This document shows, one piece after another, positions 1 to 10,693 of a DNA stretch of 64,000 nt. Source of the stretch: Phanerodontia chrysosporium (taxonomy: Eukaryota; Basidiomycota; Agaricomycetes; Polyporales; Phanerochaetaceae); NCBI GenBank assembly GCA_001910725.1, contig MJGA01000001.1:1240001-1304000 (forward strand). Direction: 5' to 3'. Numbering within the stretch: the first letter of the stretch is position 1; every line of letters starts with the position of its first letter. Made by a program: the position numbers and the translations under genes. The notes under the pieces are model-generated. The model ran no database searches. It saw only the letters and a list, made by a program, of their open reading frames with translations, and was not told the origin of the DNA.

Positions 1-2016
1 CGTTGCGCACCTTTCGCCATATTGTGCTTCGTCGGTCGGGATCCGTAGAATGGCTTGTGCTCTGGCACAGCCAGCTGTCTCTCGCACTCCTCGCGAGTGG
101 GCACGTAACCCATCTGCAACGAATTCCACTTGTATCTCAGAACGGTCTTGATCTTCTCGAATGCTTGCGTGGAGAACCATCCGGTACGCTCCTAGAAAGA
201 GAAAGTGGCGTCGACCACAAAGCGACACGAACAAAGGCCATGGACGCACATCGCAAACTTCGCGGAGATCATCTTCGTTCTCGACCAACTCCCTGAGGAA
301 CTCATCGTGCAGATCGCACAGCTGAAATGCTGCTGTTTCGCCGTGTGTAGTCTGACCATCGAAGATATGTGATCTGTGCGTACTGGTGAGTGTACTGTTG
401 AAGGGTATCGAGCATATATGTGCACCTCTTGTTTTCACCACCTTCGCGAGCACGTATTCCATCGCCCCGCGCGTCCTGTCTACGCGCCGTGACGGAGGGT
501 CGCTGCATCTGGTGGCTCGTATTGCGGAAGTACAGCCTCTGGTAGCTAGATAAAGATCAGTCATGGCACAGACTTGTCGCAGCCTCCACGTACAAGCGTG
601 CTTCTGGGTCCGTGCGCGGATCGTACTTGAGTCGTATCTGTGTATCACGCCAAGGTCCATCGTTGAAGACGTAACTGACCAATGGAAGTAGGAATTTCGA
701 ACTGCCGGAGATGAGCTGAGTGCCAGCGGGCGATGACGAGGACGTACTTGATAATCTCGCGGACCTCGTGAGGTTCTAGCTGGTTGAATAGTGCGGCGCG
801 CGACCAGATAGGACGTTCGTCGAAAAGCTGTGGACACATACATTGAGGCGAATGCCGATATACCGAGCACCAGGCTTACACAGACCTTTTGGAGGCGTTT
901 GAGCAACTTAGGATCAGCCTGTGACCTATGCTGTTCGACGATGTCGGACGCTCTTTCGGGAACCTAGAAACACGTTAGCAACAGCCGTCAGTCTATGATC
1001 ACATCCCCTTACGTTCTTCTCTGAGAAATCTATCGCAGTAGACCCGATGCCTTTCCAACGCATGCGGTTGAGAAGCCTCTGCTTCACTTCTCCCGTCGTT
1101 TCGTCAACTACACTGACCTCAATCGACGCAGGGTTTGTCTTGTAGCTGTCCAACCGGTAAGCATATGATGCGCGTTGATATTCGGAGAATACTCGACTTG
1201 TAAAGGTGCGGGACGGCCTGCCTACTGAACAGGGCGGGGGCGGAAGCCTGAGGTTGCTCTTCACTCGCATGCCTTCCGTCTTCTGGGAGGCGCTGGAAAG
1301 CTGAGGATCTATGTGGGGGTCGAGGTCTACCTCCATGGATGATGTCTCCTCGATGAGGGTATAGTCCTCTTTCTCCTCCGGGATGCGATATGCAAGGATA
1401 TCATCGACTGTGACCGTTCAGTAGTGAGTGATGCGCATACGTAGATTGTACATACCGTCCATGCGACCCATAGCGTCGCGGAGCTTCACTACTGGGTCAT
1501 TCATGTCGGGCTGGTACTGGTAGTCCGCCATGCCTGTGAGGCTCAGTGGGTTAGATCATCTAGGACAGCAGGATTGAACTCACTTCGGAACCTTGCCGTC
1601 TTCGGAACAACCCCCACAGCCTGCACAGTGTACTCCCCAGATGCATCTGCGTCCATGGAATCCGTCTGTTTCCGCCTTCGCTTGACGACTTTGAGGACTA
1701 TATTGTTCGTCGGAACGACATCTCCTAGTATAGGGTGCGCAAAGGGATTTCCGGGGCGCAAGTTGAGCTCTAGGACGGAACCAGCTTTGCTTCCTGTACG
1801 TTTGAACGCGGAGTCAAGGTTCGCCTGTCCCCCAAGGCGCTCCACCACCAGAGGGATCGACTCCGGCTTCACGTATCCTGGGTATTCTACCGAGTAGAAA
1901 GGCGTATGCTGCAATGGCCGAAGAGGTGCGGCACCGTTACCCGCGGTGGAATGTTCAGCTTCCGCTTGTAATGCAGGGTCGATAGCGGTGGAAGACCCTG
2001 GTGCTGCGTTTTGCAT
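1..2016 (-). CDS. TFC1: TFIIIC subunit 5 (Tfc1/Sfc1, tau95-like), 3' end outside window
   Basis: RNA polymerase III initiation factor subunit; in the family it sits in the tauA lobe of TFIIIC and contacts the A box of tRNA genes. The start ATG at 2016 opens a short polar leader, followed by the family's N-terminal block (YSVEYPGYV, LGGQANLDSAF, LELNLRPGNPFAHP). Later exons carry ERPIWSRAALFNQL and EVREIIKYVL near 700-840, then PLVSYVFNDGPWRD, then YQRLYFRNTSHQ, HIFDG and FQLCDLHDEF, all characteristic of the central TFIIIC5 domain. At least six short introns are needed; the one near 553-602 (GTACGT...CTAG) joins DPEARF to YQRLYF. The acidic C-terminal tail usual in the family is not reached, so the gene runs off the left edge. 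An upstream in-frame ATG at 2154 is less likely because that stretch looks non-conserved. Confidence 0.9.
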
Positions 2017-2183
2017 GGCTTGATTGCAATGGTTCGCGACAAAACGCGTCCAACAAAGAGACGCGCTGCATGCGCGGTATATTGAGATCACACCGCGACA
2101 AACAGGCTCCAAAAACGCACACGGCATATATACGGAGACACAGTACGAGAGCAAACAAGAGTCCCTGATGCATGGCTCCTAGT

Positions 2184-2729
2184 TTATTTCTTGCTATTTT
2201 GCTCTTGATCCTTGAGGGCGTTCTGGGCGAGCTCGGCAAGCTCCTGTAAAGAAATGACGTCTAGGTGCGCATACAGGAAGCTTATACAAGTACTACGCAC
2301 CTTCATGCTTGCCATATCAAGTCCAGCTGCTGAAAAGGCTTGCCCCATCTTCATCATTTGCTCGCGAACCCTCGAGTTCTTGAGGAGTGTGAACATGGAC
2401 GGCTTTGCGAGGTCGACACCTGGAAATATGCTGAGTCCAGAGATAATACGCGCGAGCAGGCTAGCCGAACCTTCTTCCTTCAGGACCTGCGCTGTCTCCA
2501 CGAAGAGTTGCTGGATCTCGGGGTTCTTGGATATAGCATTCCACGCTTTGGAGCCTTGCAAAGCCTGCGCTACCGTGTCAAGCTGGGACTTGTCCGGGAT
2601 CTCGGCGGCACGGATTCGTGAAACGGAGATCCACCTGACTTGGCGTGGAAGAAGGACTGCATGAGTACTGGCCGACAGCGAGCGAGCGGACAAGAGGTGT
2701 CGTATCGACAGTACACGGAGTGAGGACAT
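2184..2729 (-). CDS. Small hypothetical protein with mitochondrial-type leader
   Basis: Not recognised as a named family. The start chosen at 2729 gives an N-terminus rich in Arg, Ser and Leu and free of acidic residues (SLRVLSIRHLLSARSLS, then RQVRWISVSRIRAAE), which looks like a mitochondrial presequence. The rest is helical and polar, with phrases such as AWNAISKNPEIQQLFVE and SLLARIISGLSIFPGVDLAKP. One intron (GTGCGTAG...TTTACAG, about 2245-2301) lies near the 3' end; splicing joins MASMK to ELAELAQNALKDQEQNSKK. Mature length is about 160 residues. An ATG at 2789 would add 20 residues in front and weaken the presequence. Matrix location is inference; no function is proposed. Confidence 0.65.
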   Translation of the reverse strand: MSSLRVLSIRHLLSARSLSASTHAVLLPRQVRWISVSRIRAAEIPDKSQLDTVAQALQGSKAWNAISKNPEIQQLFVETAQVLKEEGSASLLARIISGLSIFPGVDLAKPSMFTLLKNSRVREQMMKMGQAFSAAGLDMASMKVRSTCISFLYAHLDVISLQELAELAQNALKDQEQNSKK

Positions 2730-3145
2730 CGTCGTGGGCTGAGCTGGGCGTGGGAAAGCCAACGCGTCCCGCGTCTCATAAACGCGCACACTCGACCAGC
2801 AGCAGCATGAGGAGCGTGCAGCTACGCGACCCTAAGTACATATAATGGATACCAGGACATCTAGAGACAATCATGAGGGCACCGACACAGCCTGATACGC
2901 GTAGCTTAAGATTAGTATCGTAGGCCTTCTCGGTGCCGGCTCACGGCCAGGGAAGGGTTCCGCCGAGTCTACCCTGCCCTGTTCGGCGTGGCCGTAAGCC
3001 TACAAGTCCCGACCCAGCGCCCTACACATGCATTGTAGCAGCGACCAGGAGTTGTCAGACGCGAAGGCCGTGAGAAACGCGGTGCTTTGTCGCGTCGCGT
3101 CTAAGACGCGCGGGGGACGCGACTTAACTTCACACTCAACCCCTC
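2730..3145. other. Intergenic, divergent promoters
   Basis: Lies between the start of the minus-strand small protein and the start of PSF3 on the plus strand, so it should hold both promoters. No TATA box, repeat or RNA gene was seen. Confidence 0.5.
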
Positions 3146-3923
3146 ATGGACGACGACTACTACTCCATCGACTCAATCCTCGCAGAAAACCAGAAAATAC
3201 AATGCACCTTCAAAGTTGATATTCCTGACATGGGTCACCTCGACGGAGGCACTGAACGCGACATCAAGGCACTGAGCAAAATTCAGGTGCCTATGTGGCT
3301 CGCGTACATCCTCATTTATTCGTGCGTGCGGAGCTGTACATCACGGCCACATTCACTGATATCTTCTCATAGTGACTTCGCGGACTTCAACATTCCACCA
3401 CCGTTTCAAGCCCGAGTCCGGAACGCGCTCAATGCAGAGGCACGGAGTGTCAAACTATCCAACCTGGTGGGCCAAGGTGGCCTGTGGTACGGGTTCGGGC
3501 GTATGATCATGAAGATGTGCGTGCTACTATCTCCACATGCTAGTTGTTACTGCAACACTTTGACGGCAGACTCGACGACGTCCCCGCTAATGAAATCTCG
3601 AACATCCTCGTCAAGGTCCGCTCCTCCTCGTCACACCATGCTGCCTCTGACCTCCTTATTCAGACATTCCGCGCCCGTCTACCAGAGGTCATTGACCAAG
3701 CCCAACACTTTGCTTCGATAAATACGTCCGGGGGCGGGGCAGGTGCTAGCGATGGCACCCTGGCGTTCCGCGAGGGCTTGGATGGGACCGAACGCGAACG
3801 TACGTGATATACCTTCGTCAATTTCTCTGCTCACGTTGCCTTCGTACAGTGTTTGCACTGGCGCAAGACAGTGCGCGGAAGACGAAGAGATGGTATGAGT
3901 CGACCGAGCGCGGGCGCCGGTGA
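3146..3923 (+). CDS. PSF3: GINS complex subunit Psf3
   Basis: Subunit of the GINS tetramer, part of the CMG replicative helicase with Cdc45 and Mcm2-7. The N-terminus YYSIDSILAENQKIQCTF and the following DIPDMGHLDGG and VPMWLA are the conserved Psf3 opening. Three introns are visible: a first that joins WLA to DFADFNIPPPFQ, a second (GTGCGTGC...GGCAG) that joins GRMIMKI to LDDVPANEIS, and a third (GTACGTG...TACAG, about 3800-3849) that adds the last 24 residues from LFALAQDSARKTKRW. Predicted length is about 200 residues, normal for fungal Psf3. It is convergent with PKR1, with only 53 bp between stop codons. Confidence 0.92.
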
Positions 3924-3976
3924 TGAGGACGTGTAGAGCATAATCTGTTGTAAGATACGGAGCATTCCATACGGTC

Positions 3977-4347
3977 TCATTCTTTCTTGTCCTTTGTTTG
4001 TATGTTCTGGTCCGAGGAAGGGGTTGTCTTCTGCAACTCCGCAATGAACCTTTGTAGATTAGCATGCAGTCGCCGAGGACGGTGCAGAGGACACACCATT
4101 TTACACTCGCCCATAAGCACCCTTCTATGCCGATAAGAATCAAGATATGTATGTTTCCCTTGGTTACGAACAGGAGGGCGAGAAAGACGCATAAGAGCAT
4201 GGCGAAAGCACCATCGAGCATGAGCAGAAATGTCGGATGGAGCGATGACCCTGGTGTCAGGATTTGAGAGATAAAGCCTGCACTCGCGTCCATCCTCTCT
4301 TCTGACGTTGGAAGGGCAGCTGGAACTGACTGACTGTCTGTCGACAT
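3977..4347 (-). CDS. PKR1: V-ATPase assembly factor Pkr1
   Basis: Small ER membrane protein; in yeast Pkr1 is needed for assembly of the V0 sector of the vacuolar ATPase. About 107 residues in two exons. After a polar N-terminus comes the family signature FISQILTPGSS, then two hydrophobic helices (FLLMLDGAFAMLLCVFLALL and ILILIGIEGCLWASV) separated by the conserved turn TKGNIH, then a short charged tail ending KDKKE. The intron (GTGTGTCC...TACAAAG) falls inside the Trp codon before FIAELQ. The start at 4347 was preferred to one nine codons upstream because family members start close to the LTPGSS block. The SRK1-like kinase lies upstream in the same direction. Confidence 0.88.
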
Positions 4348-4726
4348 GATAGCGAAGGAAGCGTCGTGGGCCAAGTCGATTTGAGTCTTGTCCTAGGCGC
4401 CTCCCGACCACGTGGAGTCGCTCGCGTGTCCGGTTGATGGCTGTCATCTTTGTGGCGCAGCGTGCCCTGTCTGGCCGACCGCCGGTAGTCGAGTGGACGT
4501 TTTCGTCACCAGGAGACCGACCAGATCGAGTGTTCTATATACAGTAGCAATCTGTACGTACACAATCCGAGAGGCTCAAAATAAGGCGTGTTTATCAGAG
4601 TCCCCAGATGCAGAGACAAAGGCGGCGAAACAACTACGAATACAGCGATGAACCATGCGAGAAATACAACAGCGGAAACCAGAATAGGGACGGTGTCGGG
4701 CAAAAAGATTATCAGTCGAAATGAGG
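4348..4726. other. Intergenic between kinase 3' end and PKR1
   Basis: Holds the 3' UTR of the kinase and the promoter of PKR1, both on the minus strand. A short hydrophobic minus-strand open frame just after the kinase stop has no family resemblance and is taken as chance. Nothing else seen. Confidence 0.45.
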
Positions 4727-7068
4727 TCAATCCACGCGCATAGGACTCCCAGGGTTCTCGGGTAACTGGTGGCCGAAGCCGCCTTGCGCAAGGGGGCTGC
4801 TCATGTTTGGCGCGCCCGCAGCACCTCGCTTGTGCCGTCGGCCCAGCAGCGTCGCGCCTTCTAAATCCAGCTCGAACGGTACGGCACCTGCGGCCTTCCT
4901 GCCCCGATCGCGCTGCCCAGCGCGACCATCGTAGACGGGCGTACTGGCCTTGATGTGGGCTGTACCGCCTTGCACTGCCCGCTTTGCGGCGACCTTCGCT
5001 CCAGCGCCTTGAGGCATCTGCTGCGTGGCGACCACTCGCCCTCTACCACCATCAGCGTCTTCACCATGTCGGTGTCGCGCCTCAGCCACAATGTGTTCAT
5101 CGTCCTCCATAGCCGTATCCTCGTCCTCCTCGTTGAGGCCACCAAGGAAACCGCGGTTGGCGCCACCCTTGGCCGCACGTCTCCGAGCCCCTTCCTCCTC
5201 CATGCGATGAACTGCGTAGGTGATATCGAAGGCTTCTTTCAGGGTCGCAATACCTGGCGACCGGGCCTCTCGGCCGCCCCGGACTGCAGCAAGAAGAGGC
5301 GAGTCGAGAGGGACGTTGTGGAGATCGGCTGCTGGAGTAGGAGGTGGTGGCGGGGCAGGAGCAGCCTTACACCACGGGTGGTTGAGGAATTCATCGATCG
5401 TATATCGCTGCGCGGGGTCGACGCAGAGCAAATGAGTTATCAGATCCTTCGCTACACGAACGTTCTCAGCTGCGACGTTCAATTGTGGGCGCACCGCTTA
5501 CCTGACGCGCTGATGGAGTCCCACCACGGACTCAAGAATGTGTAGTGTCCTCTCGCCACCTTTTCCGTGAGGACGTTGATACTCTCGTCGTAGAAGGGAG
5601 GGAAGCCGCAAAGGAGGGTATAGAGTACGCAACCAAGCGCCCACATGTCGACGCTCTTGCTGTACCGCTCATCCTTCACGATCTCGGGAGCCGTATAACC
5701 AACGGTCCCGCATGGCGTCATAGTCTGTTCGTCCCAGACAACCTTGCTGAGTCCGAAATCGGCGATCTTCACTCTGCCGATACCTCCACCGCCGACTCCA
5801 GGAATAAATTCGCCTTCATCCTCTTTATCCTCTTCGAATTGTTTCGGTGGCGGATTCTTGGACGGAATGATGGGTATCCGCTCAAACAAAAGGTTCTCAG
5901 GCTTGATGTCCCTGTGAACGACGCCGCGCTCTTCATGAAGGTATCGAATGCCTTGCGCGACCTGGAGGATGACATGTCGGGCCAAGTTCTCACTGAAATA
6001 GGTGAGTTTCACGATCTGGTGGAAGAGCTCGCCGCCTTCCATCACTGGCGGAGGGTATCAGTCAGCATGGGGCTGCGCGTGGAAGTGGGGCTGACAGTAA
6101 GGCGCTTACATTCCAAGACTAAGAAGTAATGCTCTGCGGATTCAAAGAAAGCCAGGAGCTTGACTATCGATGGGTGGTTGATGCCCCGCATTATCTGAAC
6201 CTCTGTTTCCAAAAACTGTGAGCTATCGTCGCTGTGTTCAGCATGGATTGCACTCACCCTTCAAGATGTTCGCGCGCTACAGATGATGCAATACACCATG
6301 TCAGTCATACAATTGGATACTGTAGGCGAAAATGGCACCTCTGTCACGCGCGGCTTCTTTTTGAACTCTTTGTTCAAATGCTTTTCCCCCTCCTGCCGCG
6401 CGTGAAGGCGAAGAGCGAATGAATACGAAGGAAGGCGAGCAGGCTGCTAGATACTGACCTGTGATGCACTGAGTTCATATTTGCGAACGACCTTGACTAG
6501 ATACAAACGAATCAGTATTGCGGTAGCTCAGCTGGTTTCATGGGACATACCAGCTACTTTCTGACCTGTACGGAGGTCGAGTGCCTTATAGACGTTGGAG
6601 AAAGCGCCACTGACGAGGTGCGTGGTTAGCGCCATGATGCGGGCAGACAAAAGGACATTGACGACGCACTCCCCCATCTTATCCAAGAGCTTATAGTTCT
6701 CAAGCCCTTTGTAGGTCGGCATCTTGGACTTCGCCTCTCGTTCCTCCTGGACGATCTTCTCAACCTCCTCCTTGTACTTCGGTGAGGCAGCCTTGTGTGT
6801 TTGCTGTTGTTGCTGCCCGTCGCGTGGTTGATCCCGCGCCTGCCGCTGGGACTGCTGATTGTGTACGGGCTGGTACTGTTGTTGCGGTGGCTGCTGCTGC
6901 TGTGGCGCGGCATAGTCGTACTGTCCAGCGTCGTTGTGCTGCCTGGCAGTGTGGTTCTTGCCATGACGGATAAGGTCTGCAAGAAGACCTGTGAGAATGA
7001 GAGCAGCTGTGCAGGAGGGTGTCGCGCTCACTCTTGAAAGCGTCGACAACGCCGCCTGTGGTGGGCAT
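4727..7068 (-). CDS. srk1: CAMK-family kinase, Srk1/Rck2 (MAPKAP kinase) type
   Basis: Serine/threonine kinase of the stress-MAPK-activated class (fission yeast Srk1, budding yeast Rck1/Rck2). The start at 7068 begins MPTTGGVVDAFK; a Gln-rich stretch follows (residues about 25-80), then KYKEEVEKIVQEEREAKSK and the very diagnostic MPTYKGLENYKLLDKMG just before the Gly-rich loop SGAFSNVYKA. Catalytic loop VHRDIKPENLL, magnesium loop IADFGLSK and TAPEIVKDERYSKSVDMW are intact. An acidic, Gly-rich insert between ENLLFER and VKIADFG is typical of the group. After the kinase domain comes a C-terminal region with Ala/Pro-rich and basic stretches, about 220 residues. Seven or more introns interrupt the gene. 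A role in osmotic or oxidative stress is known for the family and inferred here. Confidence 0.88.
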
Positions 7069-9290
7069 GGTTGGAGAGGATGAGGACAAGTGGTTATTTC
7101 GGAGGGAGAAGCAAAGCCGAGATTTTTATTTACCTTGTCAGGTCCACTGCTCCTCTTCACTGCCATGGCGTCATCATCTGGTTCGACGTCATCCTCCTCC
7201 CTGCCCAATTCCCATCACGACATCTTCCAAAAATGGACATATCCATTTTGTGCAGAAAATATTCCATATCCAGAAACCTGGCCCATCGAAGGTCCAGCTG
7301 CCTCTCGCCTCTCGCCTCTCGCATGTTTCCTCCTAATCGAATGCCCGGTGTCACACAGCGAGTTGTGCTCAGCGTGCATCACCTGTGCCCCTTGCGCGCA
7401 CGGCGCGTCGGGCTCGCCTCAGGCACCACCGTCTCCGCTGCCTTCCGTCACGCGGCATAAGGAGGCTCCGTGGTCTACAAAGTGTGAGTTCGGACTGCTA
7501 GCGGGCTAGATGATTCGCTCTCCACTTCGGTACCACCGGCGTATGAACATGGAAACGAGTGTAACCACAATCCTGGCGGTTTGCACCCTTTGCGCCCCGT
7601 TGTCCATGCGTGGTGCATACGAAGATCAACCTCTTCGAGCCACCTGTCGCCTAGATGTAGGCACAGCAGCAAACGGCCATGAAAGCATATCGGTTCCTGC
7701 CGCGCCGAGCGCGTCGAATTACAACGAGCTCTAGTTGGGTGAGCAATGGAGCGACGAAGAATTAAACGTGAGCTACCTCCGACCTGTGCTAAAAATCTCA
7801 CAAAATCACAGGAAGCGATAGTTCATAACGGATACCGTCGGTGCCCTCGACACGTTCCTATCGTGTTGACGTACTCTGGCGGGCCTGCAATACGTTGTCT
7901 GCCTATGAAGTGCATTAAGGTCCAGAGTTCCATGACCCTGGACTTCCACGGTCCATGCAGTGTTCGACGCTGCTCGCGGCACTCACTGTATCAGTGTTAC
8001 TTTCCGGACACTTGTACGTCAAAAGCACGCTTCTGATAGGCGTTATTAACGTTGCCGCAGCCGAGGTCGACAGGAGGCAAGCCACATGGTCGGGTGAAAC
8101 CTGAACGTGCTCGAGGGCGAGGCACTTGCCTCACGGGAACACCGCCTCGAACGAGCAAGAAGGTTCTTGATAACAACCGTAATCCCCCATGAATACATCG
8201 ACGGCAAGGTACGATCTGCGGAACAGTGGAAAACGATGACTGGTTGACCGCACTTCCACCCACAGGCAGTCATGTTTTGCACGCTGTCCGTAGCGTAAGA
8301 GTCCCTCAAGCCATATAAGCGCGTCCCACGGGCGGTCGTAGACACGTTGTAGTATGCAGTCGCGGCCCAGTTCATACGCTGCGCAGGAGACGTCATGCTA
8401 CAAAGTCGATCCCGATAACGCCATTGAACCCCGGGTCCCCATAGGATTACCATTGCGGACGACAGGTTTGGAAACCGACCTCCTGTCCTTGAGCCTTTGA
8501 CACGTTGGTGGCTGCACCGGTACGTCGCAACTCCGACAGGCTTTGCGCGATACCGGTCACATCGACGTTCCTTACGTACACCGGGGCGCTGAGTGGATCC
8601 ATGATAGACTCGTCCAGTGACCGCATCGTCTGGCCGCAAGCAACCACGCGACGCCGAGCAGAGATCAAGATACGTACCGTGTACCGGGCTGTGTGTGCGT
8701 GGCTCTTGCTCAGGCTGTGATGATCTGTCTGGCGATATGGTTACGTTCTCCTAGTAACTGGGCTCAGCTTCCATTAAACTCAAGCAATTCACGGCGTTGG
8801 TTTGCAGGTTTCATGATGAGCGTGTCTATTCGGCTCCGATGCCTCCCTCGTCCCCACCGGCATCTTCACCATGCCGACTAGTTGGCTCGTAACAACTGGG
8901 CCTGGCTTTCGTGGAAGTCACAGTCTCACCGTAACATCTATCAGTCACCAGAAAAACAATGATGATTTGGCAGTGGATTGCGGTACAGGGAGAGCAGCAA
9001 TGTGAAGAGGCGGGGCGGGTATGCTTTGCAGTGAGTTATTGCGCTTCTGTTTTGAACTCAGCTGCGACAGTCAGCTGCCCTGATCAATAACAGGCCGTGT
9101 GGCTCTCGCAACAAACCAGTCCACGGATCTGAACATTATAGCCACAGTTGCCTAGTCTCTCCGCCCAACATCTTCATCACTAGCACGATTGTCGGACGCG
9201 AAAGTATAAAGGCTTAGGCTCGTGGCCCGTATCGCTACCACTCATCCTCGTGTCATTTGCCCGTCTAACCACCGCCGATCTACAATACTC
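7069..9290. other. 2.2 kb without a convincing gene
   Basis: Only short overlapping open frames on both strands were found, none with a recognisable domain or a credible splice plan. A minus-strand stretch at about 8040-8670 is partly open in all three frames and has Cys-containing phrases, which could be a decayed gene, but no family was identified. The left end must contain the kinase promoter and the right end the promoter of the zinc-finger gene, including a TATAAA at 9205. Confidence 0.5.
9205..9210 (+). promoter_or_regulatory. Probable TATA box of the C2H2 gene
   Basis: TATAAA about 80 bp upstream of the ATG at 9291, a normal distance for a fungal TATA element. Assignment is by position only. 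Confidence 0.4.
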
Positions 9291-10019
9291 ATGTCTGACA
9301 GACAGCCGCAGCTTCCCGGTCCCCGTGAGCTCTTTCCTGGTGCGTAGGCTGCGAGCGTGGTGTAGCTCTACCTCCCCGTCATTGATGGTCGCGTAGACTT
9401 GTTTCAGGACGACAGAAACGCGAGAGATCGGCGGAGTACTGTATCAGCTGGTGGCACGGGCCAAAAGCTTCCTAGCGCAACGTCGGTCCCCTCCCCCCAA
9501 ACCTCACATCGCCCCAAGGCTCCGGAAGCACCGTCATCCCACAGTCAACGCGCGCGAGATACCTTGACGAGACCATCCACGTCGCAAGGATCGTGTACGA
9601 CAATGTCTGCAACAGCCGATCGCGGTCAACCAGCCATTCGCGAAGTGCACCCGGGCCCTCTCAACAGCAAGCGACCTTGCGCCCGCACAGTGGACCAGCC
9701 TCGGCACACCTTCAGAATCGCCGACAGATAAGAAATTGCGGTATCCTTGCAGCGTATGCGGGAAGCGGTTTGAGAGGTAGGTTCGCGGACTGTATGAGCT
9801 TATACGCCGCATCTGACGATATGATAGACCAAGCTCTCGCGACACGCACTCTGTGACACACACGGGCGAACGGCGTGCGTCCTACGTTTAAGATCGTTGA
9901 AGGCGCAAGGAGTGCTGACGCCTTGCCTGACAGCATTTGAGTGCATCGCTCCAGGCTGCAGCAAGGCTTTCAGCACTAAATCAAACATGCAGCGCCACAT
10001 GCGCAACCACCACCCTTAA
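9291..10019 (+). CDS. C2H2 zinc-finger protein, putative transcription factor
   Basis: Two tandem C2H2 fingers end the protein. Finger 1 reads YPCSVCGKRFERPSS and ends HSVTH, followed by the classic linker TGERP. Finger 2 is C-x4-C (CIAPGC), then FSTKSNMQRHMRNHH. Two introns in this part are clear: GTAGGTTC...GATAG inside finger 1, and GTGCGTCC...CTGACAG after TGER. Exon 1 starts MSDRQPQLPGPRELFP and is followed by a GTGCGTAG intron. The middle is Ser/Pro-rich and its frame must change once between about 9480 and 9650, so at least one further intron was not resolved. DNA binding is expected from the fingers; targets are unknown. Confidence 0.72.
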
Positions 10020-10693
10020 ATCGCATCTCATACAGATCACTTAAGAGGCATCGTTTCACCTGTCAAGACTGAATGCACATTTTCCACGGACCCTATTCAA
10101 CATTCTTAGGTATTTCTCCATATTTATAGAGACCCACTGTATCCCTAGCATCGCTGAAGGTCATCGCACAATTGATAGAGTGTATTTTTAGCAGTAAATA
10201 TTAGAGTAGTCCCGTTTATGTACCCTCGTTACCTATGATGTACAGTATGTATCTAGTTACTTACTATTCATACAAATTATGTAAGCCAGCATATCCGTGC
10301 GAACTCCATCGCGAGCGATTTGGGCTCGACAACAAGTGGCAGACTGAATCTGACAGTACATGAGCTCGTCCTGGAAAAAGAGGAAATATCGCACGAGTGG
10401 CGAAAATCAAAAAAATGACTCGAGCATCGGCTTTGTGATGTGGCGACATTGAGCTTCGCTCATTTACCAGCCGAAGTGCTCTGAGCTCACACCCAACCTG
10501 AGTCCGAAGAGGAGGAATGTGGTGAGGATGGCGTTCTTAGCCTTCCATATGCGGCGAAAGGCGTAGTGGACGATCTGTATCTCATCGGAAATTCGGCCGA
10601 TCGAGTCAGACCGTTTGGGATCATTAGCTCGTCGAATCAACGTGCCTCATTTACACCGCGCACGACCCCAGCTTCAGCTCATCCTCGACCACG
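10020..10693. other. Intergenic, AT-rich 3' region and LEU1 promoter
   Basis: Positions 10080-10260 are AT-rich and look like the 3' UTR of the zinc-finger gene. The remainder should carry the LEU1 promoter. No Leu3-type CCGG-N2-CCGG site was seen. A 60-codon minus-strand open stretch at 10464-10646 is described under findings. Confidence 0.45.

Noticed and set aside
3679..4447. 231- and 156-codon minus-strand open frames
   Set aside because: Both are intron read-through versions of the two exons of PKR1; the spliced form matches the family.
4506..4730. Hydrophobic 74-codon minus frame after the kinase stop
   Set aside because: It begins inside the kinase stop region, has no homologue known to me and is best explained as a T-rich 3' UTR.
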